NCBI GenBank assembly: GCA_050084985.1
Contig: JBITNC010000001.1
Location: 13,020,001 to 13,084,000, forward strand
Reading direction: 5' to 3'
Length of the DNA stretch: 64,000 bases
Source: Nageia nagi
Lineage: Eukaryota > Pinophyta
Under the pieces are notes generated by a model that did no database searches, was not told the origin of the DNA, and was given only the letters and a program-made list of their open reading frames with translations. Both the position numbers and the translations under genes were made by a program. The stretch's first letter is position 1. The number at the start of each line of letters is the position of its first letter. Below are positions 1 to 11,270 of the stretch, in pieces.

Positions 1-1854
1 AGCAAAAAGTGGTGGGGATGTGCTTGTGTTGGTTTTCTACTCAATCTCTAATTATAGGCTAGTTTTTATCTATATTTAAGGTCAAAAGTAATAAGAAAGG
101 AATAAAAATATGAAGATTTATAGGAAAGAGATAAGTAGATAAATAGCTAAAATAAGAAATTTACAACCTGAGCATAGTAGTGCAAGCAACAATCCATAGC
201 TAATATTAATAATAGTAAACTATCTCGCACCTAGGGTCTCGTAATCATAATACACAACCATAATTTGAAGAAAACATTTCACACATAACATTCACAAAAG
301 CAATAATAGCCACTTTGTTGCAAGAGGGCAAAGCATTGTCTATTTGTATTATCATATGTGAATAGCTCTTAGAAATTTGGACAAATTTGCTAAAATATCC
401 AACCTTTTTTATTTCTAAAAGCTAGCTATTTATATAACTTCCCCCCTTCCTTGGGTGGTTGGGTTTCATTAATATACATCACTGCTAGCATTGAATGAAA
501 TAACTAAAATAACACTATTTACATAAATGCTACAACTATGCTAGATTACATAGTGAATAAGTACTAATCATCATAACTATCTATGAATTTGCAATTTTTG
601 GTCAACCATGTCCATAGAGCTGTAATCCTTTTGACATGTCATTGAATACTCCTTCTTCAACCCTATAACTAATTAGATATAGCATTGTAACTGATTGAAG
701 ATAGTATTGTAGCTAATTGAAGATAGAATTGTAGGTAATTGAGTAGTTATTTGATTGCACATTGATTGGTATGATTTGGTATTATGCTTTATCAATTGCT
801 AGCTGCTTCTCTATAATCTTTATAATCTCTACTATGGATGTCAATAATTAGAGTAATGGTGGTTTATAAACATTATATTCACTTAGTTCACTAAGAAATG
901 CCATTATTATGTGGAAATGAGTTGATGTCAACATTAAAAGGGCCTCAAGGATCAAACAGTTAAGATGAAGTGGACTCGAGTGTTCTTTCTTATGCATTAC
1001 TCTTACACTTGCTTGGTAGGCTCTATGTTCTTCTTTTGGGCTTTATTGATGATCAAGTTCTATCAAGACTCGTTGATCACCAAAAAATGTGATATCATTT
1101 CTCAAGATCGATGGGCTCTATTGATATTTTGATTCTACTAGGACCCACTAATTTTTATCAAAAATCATGACATCATCTCTCAGAATTGATGGCACTATTG
1201 ATGTTTTGACTCCTTCAAGACTCATTGATTTTCACCAAAAATAATGACATCATGTCTCAAAATCATAAAGCTTTGTTGATGTTCTAATTCTATTAGGACC
1301 CACTAATTTCCACCAAAAAATGTGATGTCATATCTCAAAATTACTAGGCTTTACTAATGTTCTTAAAAAATCTAGCTTTGAATTTGTGAAAGTCTTGAAC
1401 ACTTGTGTCAACAATTCTTGGAGATCCTAAGGCAATAAATATAACTCTTAGATAGTCTTGTATACATGACTTGGGTATTTTTTGAAGAAGATAACATAAC
1501 TCCTAGGTACTCTTAACTCTCAAGCACTCTTAACTCCTAAGCACTAAAGAATGAAAGAATAAATAATGACATGTCTCCTATTGACATAACTCCTAGGTAT
1601 TCTTATTCACATAATTCTTGGGTACTAAGAAAATAATATGACTCCTAAGAATCTAAGGGGAAGTAATGAGAAGAGGAGGGATTAATAAAAATGAAAGAAT
1701 ACAAAATTTTACAACTCATGGAGACTCTAAGAGAATAATATCCCTCCCGAGCATTCTTATACATACAACTCCTAGGGACTAAAGAATAAAGAATAGAGAA
1801 TGGAAAAAATAATAGAATTGCCTCAATTTTAGAATGTAATTCTGAAATAATACA
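1..1854 (-). mobile_element. LTR of an old Tat-like Ty3/gypsy element, cut by the window start
   Basis: Read on the minus strand this matches the LTR of element 2 (18188-19381 and 29774 onward). Its 5' end at 1854 has the TG start and the same A/T-rich first 60 bases as 29774. The part at 1-60 matches the LTR just before its 3' end, so the last roughly 130 bases lie outside the window. It contains a U3 array of TGA..TCA sites (1090-1330). It is full of small indels relative to the other copies, so it is old. The ORF-like stretch at 1645-1956 crosses the LTR/internal border and is not a gene. Confidence 0.8.
1090..1330 (-). repeat. U3 array, about 78-bp period, TGA..TCA sites
   Basis: TGATATCA (1090), TGACATCA (1168), TGACATCA (1245) and TGATGTCA (1323) lie 77-78 bases apart inside repeated units that also share a 'gggctctattgat'-like segment. 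Two of the three distinct variants (TGATGTCA and TGACATCA) are single CpG-transition products of the palindrome TGACGTCA, a plant bZIP-type site. Function is inferred only. Confidence 0.6.
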
Positions 1855-3245
1855 ATCTTTTGATGGCTCTTTGGGGTCTCTACCTGCTAGAGAATAGAAC
1901 CCTTTAACTGTTACTCCCAGTGGCTTGCCCTGAAGTGGACTTGTTTGTGGTCTCAACTACTACCATCATGTTTGGTAGGAGGAATAGCTACATCCTTTTA
2001 TTTATATCACTTAGATCTTTATAATTAATTTGTGATAGGATGGAGGATGCCTTAATCTTCTTTGTGTCCACTTTGAACCCTTCCAAGACACTATTTAGCC
2101 TTCTAACATGTAAAAATTTTATAATGCCTTCCTAAGCCAACTCATTTATTTGTTGAAGGTTTGAGATTTATTTCTTAAAAAAAGATTGTTCCAAGAATTT
2201 AATGGTATTAGCTACCCAATTAGTAGCACTACCCTATACATTTTTCTCTTCCCATAATTTAGGAGCTTTCATTTCAATTAAAGAATTTGTTAATAAATTC
2301 TAGCTCTATTGTGAACTGGTGTTTATTTATGTCCATGTTAAATACTAAACTTTCAAGTTCACAAATTTCTTAGATCCTCTTTTGATATGACTATTTTGGC
2401 TTGGAGGAGACTCTTGCAAACTCCTTTTTAGTCAAAATTCTCAATCAAACCTACATCCTTTTTAGAATTACTCTAGGTATATATAGATCTAGCTTATGAA
2501 GAGCATTTTGAGCATAAAATTTCTTGATGGCCTATATAGATTCCTCCTTGAGTAGATGTAAGTGATATAATATTATCATTCTATCACCAACTTGCTCTAC
2601 CAAGGATTTTCTAAAGTTCTTCATGAGCAGTAATAATTTTGCATTATCATCTAATAGAACTTTATTTGTTGTGCTAACAATCTAAATTTCATCCTCAACT
2701 TGTTTAATTTTTTGAGCATCAATGATTGTAGCCTAAGATTTAAGCTCTTCTATCATTTGATTTGCAGCTTCTAGCTTGACTCTTATTATTGCCATGTTCT
2801 TATCAGATTCTACTTTCTATTTTTCAAGCTTTGAAATAGTTCTTTATTTTTATTCTACAACCCAATTACTATTTTATCTTTAAAGGCATAATCTTTTTTA
2901 TATTGATCAATTTTCTTATTCAATTTCTCTATCTTAGTCTCCATTGCTTGAAGATTTTTTCCAACTACCATTGAAGTATTTACAAGAAACTTGGACTAGT
3001 CAATAGCCAATGCACTATAAATATTTACATCTATTATTACCATGGGAGTAAAATTTATTTGCCCTTCTTTGAAAAGCATCTGTGCAATTTTCATATCTCC
3101 TATCTTTGTTACTTTATTCAAATTTTGAACTGTTGCTTAGGGAGCATAGGAGATTTGTTAACAAAAGTTGCCTAATCAATGGGCTCTATAATTTGTGTAA
3201 GAAAAATTGAATTTATTTCCTCTTACAAGGTTTTAGGAATAAAAT
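1855..3245 (-). pseudogene. 3' end of the coiled-coil accessory ORF and 3' internal region (Tat-like element, minus strand)
   Basis: The reverse complement is collinear with element 2 from about 28400 to 29773. It runs from the conserved segment before 'cccattgat' (about 3190), through the Lys/Glu/Gln-rich coiled-coil part, to the region abutting the LTR at 1854. Every frame is broken by stops, mostly TAG and TAA. Its 5' limit at about 3240-3256 is not an LTR: it meets the start of a forward element directly, so this piece was truncated or rearranged. No function can be left. Protein family unrecognised beyond its relation to the coiled-coil ORF at 36341-37612. Confidence 0.65.
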
Positions 3246-3369
3246 ATTGAGTATAAAATCAACACGAGTGCATCCCCACCACTTTCTACTCTTTTAAGGA
3301 ACCTACTATTGCAGGTAGTGGAGAACATGATCAGACCAAACCCTTGAGGTTACGCTATACTAATCAATA
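3240..3369 (+). mobile_element. 3' remnant of the 5' LTR of element 1
   Basis: Matches the last 130 bases of the element 2 5' LTR (about 19250-19381), ending in 'atcaata' as that LTR does. The upstream side is replaced by the inverted 3' internal region of another copy. Confidence 0.7.
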
Positions 3370-3386
3370 GTAGCCACTTCCATTTT

Positions 3387-3404
3387 TGGCATACTTGATG
3401 GAAC
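3387..3404 (+). other. Candidate primer-binding site, element 1
   Basis: TGGC-initial segment 17 bases after the LTR end. It aligns with tggcacgcccggtgggac at 32297-32314 in the young element and with the decayed copy near 19397-19414. The initial TGG would pair with a tRNA CCA end. The primer tRNA is not identified. Confidence 0.55.
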
Positions 3405-3599
3405 ATGAGCTAAATTCCATATTTAGCAAGCATTAATTAGGATTGATAACCTCATATGGTGGCCTATAAATTGAATCCTTCAAGATTATAAGGTTCTTAT
3501 AACCTTATTGGTGACTTTGCTATCAAACTAGTCAATGTTTTGAACCTAGGCACCTCTAGAACATAGACTAACTAGAAGTAGTGCCAAAAATTCACTTAG

Positions 3600-5190
3600 A
3601 TAGCTTAGGTTTCAAGAGCTATTAGTTCCTCACAAGAAAATTAGGTGAAATATTTCTCAAGTTGTGTCTCCTTTGGTCTCTTTAAGGGCAACCTTTTTAT
3701 CAGTTGTATTTGACTCATTCCTAGAATATCCTTCATCTCTTGTGCATTCTCCAAGTATGGCTCAACTAGTAGATTTTCTTGCTTGCAATAATAGTCATCT
3801 TTTGAATGTAGTTGCTAATTCACCCCTATACCTCAATCAACTTTTAAATGTTTTCCTAAGTATGATGGATCTAAAAAGATTCCATATGAGTACTATCAAG
3901 ATGTGTCTCTGTTGGCCTCAAGCTTTGACATTACTAATGAAATTATGATGACTAGACTACTATCACACTCTTTTGAAGGCAAAATAGTTGAGTAGTTCAG
4001 AACTCTTACTCTCTAATTTATAAATTCATGGGAAGAATTATGTTAGGCTTTAATTAAAAGATTTTTTATAGATGGTGATGATAGCATGTTCCTTAGCCTC
4101 ATAGCATGTATCAAAAGACATCTTCATGAATCTATTGATGATTTTAATATCAGATTTGAAACAATATAGAAGTCCATACTAGCAAAGATTAGACCAACAA
4201 TGCACAAGCTTTGGTATATTACAAAAAATATTTTCTTCCTAACCTTAATATGCTTATTGTTATGTCAAGATATACATTCCTAAATGTTTACTAGATAGCA
4301 AAGACTGTAAAACATACCCTGGTGTCCTTTAGTAAAATGTAGCCCAGAATAATCATACCTACATTTTCAAATTTACCTTCCAAGCAGGATCCATAAATAA
4401 GTCATCCTAGATTTTTAGCCTTACCACCTCCTCCCAAAGCTATTGTCCAAAATTAGCTACCAACATTACCTACTCTTACATCCATAAGTACTAGTACTAA
4501 ACCTAAATCTCAAGAAGAGGAGAGAATAAGGTAGTTGGAGGTAACTATTACAAATCTAACTAATAAGCTTACTCTATAAGAGAGGTAGAATCATGGTTTT
4601 AATTATAGAAGATATAATAATTAGTATTAGCCAAGATTCCACCCAAAGGTTAACCAATTAGAATAGTCAAATCCTCCTAAAATGATTGAGAATACTATTA
4701 TGACTAGTTCTACAGATAGTGCTACTTTGGACATTGCAAAATGGTGTCCACCATGTTCAACTCCTCATTTTCTAGATTCATGTGTAGTGTATCAACATTA
4801 GTGTTTAGAGTTACATTCCAACTAGATGGTAGAACCTACTTCAAATCCTATTGCTGATCTCATAATGGTCAACTTTTGGGTTTTGAGATACGTTAAAGAA
4901 TAAGAAAATTATGTTCAAACTAGAGCAACTTCTTTAATAGCTCCATAGTAACCTCAATTCATTCAATAGTATCAAGCTTCCACTCAAGACCAACCTAAAA
5001 CTAAGAAATCTAAAGCTCCCTTAACTTAACCTTAGAACCAACATCATCAAGTCCCATTTAATTTAGGTACAATTCCATCAAATTTGGGTACTAATTGTCC
5101 AGGTGAAACAAACCTCACTTCAATTAGAAAAGAAGTTCTAGAGAAAGAAAGACCCAGTACATTGAGATATTCTTTCATCATTGATTGGCA
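3600..5190 (+). pseudogene. gag: Decayed gag, element 1
   Basis: The core at about 3940-4330 aligns with the young Gag: SFEGKIVE..FRTL matches SFKGKVLDWYRGL, and the ESIDDFNIRFE segment matches NIPDFNIRFQ. A zinc knuckle at 4745-4783 reads C-x2-C-x3-H-x4-C, the same shortened spacing as in the young Gag. Several in-frame TAG/TAA codons and frame changes break it. The open stretch at 3664-3948 is only the N-terminal piece. It would have been the structural protein of the virus-like particle. Confidence 0.75.
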
Positions 5191-5199
5191 TAAATAAAA

Positions 5200-5830
5200 G
5201 GCTACTCAACATTTTATAACACATCATCAAGTGAAACCAAGTAAGTCCATTCCATATGTTCCCTACAATATTGTCAAAGAATTAAAGAAAACTCCTTTTA
5301 GGATGACTATGTTTGATGCATTAAGGATACCTCATCAATTAGATCTTTTGCAAGAAGCTTTAAAGCTAAGAAATAGTAAAAAGAGAAAAAATGAAGAGAA
5401 TCCTATTTATGCTATGTCTAAAGTTGTCCCTCTAGCTCTAATAGGTATAACAAGACCCTCACCTTTCTATTTATCCCTGAGACTAGAAGGTTGGGTAGTG
5501 AACAATTGTATGATAGATACTAGAGCTGCAATAACTATTATCCCTAAGGTTGTTATAGATGAAATGAAATTGTACATTACAATATGCATTGACAATGTCA
5601 TACAATTAGATTCTTTCTTAGTATATGTAGTTGGTAGTGTTAAAGGTATTTAAATAACTTTGTATGCCTTCACTAATATTCATCTTGTCCAAAACATTAT
5701 TGTAGTTGATTTTCCACCTCTATTTGTAATATGTCTTTCCAAATAATTTACTATTAAATTAGGAGGATACCTAACCTTAGACTATAGTCATCTTCTACTT
5801 TCTTTCCAAAATAAATAGGTGAAGATTCTA
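5200..5830 (+). pseudogene. Decayed aspartic protease domain, element 1
   Basis: The open part at 5231-5653 contains the retropepsin-like segment WVVNNCMIDTRAAITIIPK. The catalytic Asp-Thr/Ser-Gly triad reads D-T-R-A, so the Gly is replaced. The sister copy at 21367-21708 has D-T-K-A at the same place, so either both lost it or this branch had a variant flap/active site. The reading continues broken to about 5830. It would have processed the Gag-Pol polyprotein. Inactive here. Confidence 0.75.
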
Positions 5831-6039
5831 AATGAAGTCACTAAAATTGCCCATCTTAAGAGGATTAATGAACTAAATTGCATGAATGATCTACAACTAG
5901 TGGAGATATTAAAAAGTAATACACTAAGGGAATCACTACTAACAACTAAAGTTATTTTAGCAAATGATCTAAATTATTAGATCATAGATGTTGGCATGGG
6001 TAATTATTATCTATATAAAAAGTTCAACTAATTTCAATC

Positions 6040-6660
6040 ACTGTTGATAAAGAACATGAGGTATGGATGATGTATTTAATGGTTCTTGATGTAGACATGG
6101 ATTTGGAGCTAGAATGGTCTGTAAATCTCCCAAAGGGACTACCAAAAGATTCTCTTTTTGATTCACATGGACCTATACAAACAATGCTATTGAATATGAA
6201 GCCCTTTATTTAGGTTTATCTAAAGCAATTAGTATAGGTATCAGATGCTTAATTATCTATGGTGATTTTGAATTGGTCATCAAGCAAGTTAAAAATCAAA
6301 TCAATGCAAAACATCATTACTTGAAGAACTATAGGAACAAAGTGTGGGATTTATTGAAGTCATTTTTGGCTATCAATTTTATATCTATTCCTAGAAGGCA
6401 CAACCAAATAACTAATGCACTTACTAGAAGAGGAGCATGTTATAACCTTGCTCATTATAAAAGAGGAGATCTTAGAGTCAAGTTTAGTGTAGGTATTTAG
6501 TACTCGATGCTGCAAAATTCTAATAAGTATTTGACTTTGATGAGCATATTATGAATTTCCTTCTAAATGAAGTAGTGGCTCACACTTTTGGTACTCAAGA
6601 AATGCTTGATTATTTCTAAGAATTAGATATCATTCAACTTAAAAATAATGTAATACCAAA
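6040..6660 (+). pseudogene. Extra RNase H domain upstream of RT, element 1
   Basis: Collinear with the better-kept RNase H-like domain at 22010-22600. It shows the YEALYLGL-like helix (frame-shifted), the GD.ELVIKQV strand near 6265 and the HNQITNAL segment (HNxxADAL family) near 6400. A one-base change near 6080 breaks the YFDGS start of the domain. It sits between protease and RT, whereas the usual Ty3/gypsy RNase H follows RT; that second, canonical domain is also present at 7740-8140. See the findings. Confidence 0.7.
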
Positions 6661-7640
6661 AGGATTGCTCCCTTTTGAAAGACTATTTGATTCAAAAGAT
6701 GTCCTAAAGGCTAAGTTTTCAATCATCCTAAAGGAGAATTATGTTGAGCTAGAAGTAGAACCTAAGAATTTTATAAAAATTAGTTTGAAGTGTTTTGATA
6801 TAGAAAAATTTGCTACATCTCAGATTTATCATGAGTTTTCCCAAGTAATTGCTTGGACTTATGATGATCTTAAGACATTTGACAAAGATGTCATCCAACA
6901 CATGATTGAGTTTGAGCCAAAAGTCAAACCATACAGGCAAAAATAGAGATTTGTAAACCAAAATATAGAATAAGCTATGAAATAGGAGTTAATCAAGCTC
7001 CTTGATTCAAAAATCATTTATCCTATCAAGCATTTTTTTTAGGTTGCAAATCTAGTTCCTATTAGAAAAAAAAAGTAGAGAAATTAGACTCTATGTTGAT
7101 TTTAAAAATTTGAATAAAGTGTCCCTTAAATATAATTATCCTCTCCCTCCTATGGAGCAGATCTTGCATATAGTATCTAGAGCTTGCTATTTTTCAATGA
7201 TTAGTGGCTACTTAGGATGTAACTAGATTTAGGTGAAAGATGAAGATCAGTTAAAAATAGCATTTACAACTAAATGGGGGACATTTGCTTTTCAAAGGAT
7301 GCCATTTGGTCTTTATAATGTAGGAGCTACTTTTCAAAGAGCCATGAATCATGCATTTTATGAACTAATAAATAAGATTATACTAATCTATCTAGATGAT
7401 ATCACTATCTTCTCCAAAAGTAGAAGTGATCACCTAGAACATCTAAGATCAATCTTTGAAAGATGCATGGAATTTGGTATTTCAATCAACTCAAAAAAGT
7501 TAGTTTTTATGGTCAATTAAGGAAAGTTACTTGACCATGTTGTCTCAAAGAGAGACTAGCAATTGATCTAGAGAGAGTAAAAGCTATAGAAGCATTGCCA
7601 CTCCCTTCTAACAAGAAGTCCTTATAGTCATTCCTTGGTC
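6660..7640 (+). pseudogene. Decayed reverse transcriptase, element 1
   Basis: The linker up to about 6940 is followed by RT from 'LLDSKIIYPIKH' through the LRVCVDFKNLNK-like segment to FQRMPFGL.N..ATFQRAM and the catalytic YLDD box at 7389-7400. Palm and connection segments continue to about 7640. The YLDD is preserved, but TAG codons and frameshifts upstream prevent a full product. Known role of the family: RNA-dependent DNA synthesis for element copying. Confidence 0.85.
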
Positions 7641-7739
7641 AAATCATTTTTGTTAGGAAATTTATTAATAATTTTTTAGAAATTGTATCTCCAATCACTT
7701 AAATGTTAAAGAAATATGCTATATTTTCTTGATCATGTG

Positions 7740-8140
7740 AAGCAAAAGTGGCCTTCAAAGAGATAAAAAATGCTATAACAGAAGCTCTTGTGCTTAACAA
7801 TCTTGATATGTCAAAATATTTCATCATGTATGTACATAGAATAGATAGGAGCATTGCTATAATTCTTGTATATAAAGTTGATAATAATGAAGAACACTTG
7901 ATTACCTTTCATAGTCAAACATTGCATCAACACTAGCAAAGGTACTCATTTATTGAAAAGTAAGTGTTTTCTATTATGAAGGGGCTTCAAAAATTCAAAT
8001 ATTATATCTTACACAATAGAATCCTTGTATATAATATTCATCTAGATGTAAGAAATTATATTATACAAGGAGATATAGGTGAAGGAAATGCTGATTGGAT
8101 AACTAAAGTAATGGAATATGATAGAGATTAAGCCAACCAA
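7740..8140 (+). pseudogene. Canonical Ty3/gypsy RNase H, degenerate, element 1
   Basis: Follows RT in the usual place: AFKEIKNAI..A, FIMYVHRIDRSIAIIL, then QRYSFIEK and a final WITKVMEYD segment. The first catalytic Asp (normally Y-x-D-A-S) is His here, and the sister copy at 23680 reads YAHE. Loss of this residue in both copies suggests the domain was already non-catalytic in their ancestor, with the upstream RNase H supplying activity. Frameshifted in addition. Confidence 0.7.
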
Positions 8141-8149
8141 GTTGATCAA

Positions 8150-9470
8150 AGGTAGGGATCTCTATGAAAATATGGTTGAAGCTTCACATATGATTACTCT
8201 AAAGGAGGATGAGTAGTAACTTAATCATGAAAGTGATTGGATTAAGCAAATCATAGTTTATTTTCAAATTGGTAGGTGCCTTGAAGCTTTGTATAAATTT
8301 CAAAGGAGATTCAAGTTGCATGCTCTTAAATTTCTATATAAACAATTTTGATCAAACCTTTCTTAGATGTGTGACTCAAGATGAATTCTATAGAATATTA
8401 CATGAATTTCATTATGAATTTTCTAGTAGGCATTATAGTGGACCAACTATAGCAATAAAGGTATTACAAGTTGGATATTATTGGACCACTATATTTCAGG
8501 TTTCATTCAAGATTGCCCAGGAATGTGATAAGTGTAACAAATTTATGAGAAAGAGAAGACAAGTTGTAATACCTCTCAAACTTGTAGTAGTTGAAAAGCC
8601 TTTTTAACAATGGGGTATAGACTTCATTGGTGTCATAAACCCAAATTCCTTGGTAGGCCACAATTTTATTTTGACTATAATAGATTACTTCACTATATGG
8701 TTAGAGGCTATGCCATGTAAAAATGCAAATTAAGAAGTAGTCATAGACATGATTAAAAGGATAATCACTCATTTTAGAATCCCATAGAATATAGTGTTAG
8801 ATAATAGTTTGGTATTTACTAGAGGCAATATATCAATCTTTGTAGCTTAATATGGAAATTACTGGTTATTCTCTTCAAACTATTACCCTCAATGTAATAG
8901 GTTAGCTGAATCAACTAACAAAACTCTAACCCATATCATCAAGAGAATAATTGAAGGGAATCCTAAATAGTGGCATACAAAATTAGACTATGCATTATGG
9001 GCTGATATAATTAGTATAAAATCAACAATAAAGACATCTCCATATGCATTTGTATATGGTAAAAGACCTATGTTGCCAGTACACATGGAGTTACTAGCTT
9101 TAAAAATCCTACAAGAAATAGAATACTATGACTTTGAGCCACTACAATTCAGATATAGTTACATTCTAAAATTGGAGGAAGATCAAAATAAAGCATATGA
9201 GTCATTTTAGCATCACCAACACATCTTCAAAAGGTGGTTTGATAATAAAAAGTCTCCTCAGGTGAAGTTTGAACCAGGTGATATTGTCCTCAAATGGGAT
9301 AAGGAAATAGCAAAGCTTGGAAGACACCAAAAATTTGACTCTCTTTGGAGTGATCCTTACATCATCACCTAGGCTATGCAAAATAATGTATATAAGTTGC
9401 AAGATGTTACCAAGTCCTAGGAATTACCTATTCCCATCAATAGGATCTATTTGAAACATTACTAGGTAAT
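8150..9470 (+). pseudogene. Decayed integrase, element 1
   Basis: HHCC zinc-binding module at 8390-8560 (HEFHYEF... ending CDKCNKF), the catalytic core from GIDFIGVINP (8617) through a DN motif near 8800 to the LAEST Glu near 8905, and the C-terminal part FEPGDIVLKW to INRIYLKHY near 9465. The D,D-35-E residues are still readable, but TAG codons interrupt the frame many times. No chromodomain is visible. The role would have been insertion of the cDNA. Confidence 0.85.
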
Positions 9471-9479
9471 GAGGTAGGC

Positions 9480-10010
9480 TTGTACAACCTACAAAGCATT
9501 GTATATTATGAATATTACAAAAAAAAAATGGATAGTTTTCAAAATAGTAAAAAAATATTAATGCTCAAATTTAATTCAATATTATTAAGAGTTAATGTTA
9601 GTGTACTAATTAGCTATCAACTTTAATGTAGCTTTGTCAAGATTTAATGCTAGAGTGTTGCTCAGCTATCACTGAATATATTAGTATTTAAGGAAATATT
9701 TCCTCAAATTTTATGAATCATTACATAAGTACAATAAATTAACTTTAGGATGATTTGAATTTACTAATCCAACCTATACTAGCTCAATTTGTACAATGTA
9801 CAGGTCTTGAGATCCTCAAGAAGTAATTACCATTAATGGAAATCTTGCCAACCTTAGATAAATAAAGTCCCCCATACTCTATAGTTCAACACTTAGCCAA
9901 TTTCAAGCACATAAGTTTCTAAAGCATTCAAAGTTTAGAGATTTTAGAGTCAAGTTGTGTTAAAAGAGAGAAGAGTTGCAAGACCTTGCATTGCCTAGAT
10001 TGTTGTATCT
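9480..10010 (+). other. Non-coding spacer between INT and ORF-A, element 1
   Basis: AT-rich, with short imperfect repeats of a 'gttaatgt..agtgta..gctatcaac' segment near 9590-9670. No open frame and no recognised motif. The corresponding spacer in element 2 is 25430-25950. Confidence 0.5.
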
Positions 10011-11270
10011 AAATGACTATGAAAGGTTCAAAAAAGTCTATTAATATCATGGAAACCTCTTAGTCATCCTCTATAGCTAAATTAGAACAACTAGATGTTG
10101 ACCTCCTTTATTTACAAGAAGAATATCTCAATAATGCACCAAAATTAATCTAGAGCTAGATGGGAGTAATTAGTCATATGGATACATGAAGAGCTAACCC
10201 TATCTATATTCTTTTGAAGCTTAAGACACTTGAAGTGATTGGGAAGGGGAAGTCACTTGGTCATTTAAAGAGAGATGTTATGATTGATCAAGGCTTGGCA
10301 TATTATGTGCCCTATGAGTCCTTCACCTATCCTAAGCTCTTGTACTCTCTAGCACATAGGCATAATTAAAAGGGGTACAAATTGGAATGTTCAAGAGCAC
10401 TAAAGAGGGAGATACTTCTAAACTAGTGTTTAAAGTAGTGCTAAATTACTCTCTTAACTCTATCATCCAAGCATTTACTATTCCAGCAAACTAGACATTC
10501 TATGTTAAAAAAAAATTGATTTGAAAAAGAAGAAATATGATTTTTATATTCAATCAAGATGAAATACTAAGCTGGATCGGTGGAAGATACCAGGATAGTA
10601 GAAAAGCTAAAATCTTCCCAAGCTAATAGATAGCTCTTTTTGAAAGAAATAAGGATAGAGAAGTGCTGCAGGCACTCATAATCATCCTAAGAAAAAAGAC
10701 CCAAATTAAAGCAGATGAAGCCATGGTGTGTATGGCTTATAACATTTCAAAAGCTCACATCTACTATGATTTCTTAGCTTTTATTATTGAAGAAATTAAG
10801 AGGTATTTGTTCAAGATTAAAATTCAAACTTTAGACATTTCTTGTATCTTTGGTGGCTCTTTATCCATCAAAATCTAGATAAAATTATAAAGGTAGGGCT
10901 CCCAGTTGAGCTAACTAGTTCTAGTGCTGCACCGATACCAATTGACCTAATGGTGCCAATTTTGACCAAGTTACATGTATCCTACTATGAGTACATGGAA
11001 AAGTTCTATGCAATTGTAGTAAAAACATTTCTTGGAAAAATCTCTAGTAGGCTATGCAAAAGTATAATGAGGGAGCTATGGGGAGGAAATAAAATTGATG
11101 ATTGGTACTTCTTCAGAAGCTGCATCATAATAATTAAGTATGGGTATTTTGAAAGACCCTTCTTTTTGCCTAAATATGTTACCCTAATTGTATTCAATAG
11201 AGATGGGTAGATAGATTTGTGCCATAGAGAGTACATATGGGTCTAAGGGTAACTTTAAGTCTATTGTAGG
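10010..11270 (+). pseudogene. Decayed accessory ORF-A, element 1
   Basis: Placed after integrase, as in element 2. Best segments are ADEAMVCMAYNISKAH (about 10710) and IDDWYF.R (about 11093) followed by FERPFFLPKYVT. These align with the young ORF-A segments GDWFFAENGTF and GAPFLLPVHVTD. The two open stretches 10663-10878 and 10842-11210 are overlapping pieces in different frames, so at least one frameshift lies between them. Part of the C-terminal half looks deleted before 11280. Protein family unrecognised. Confidence 0.65.
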
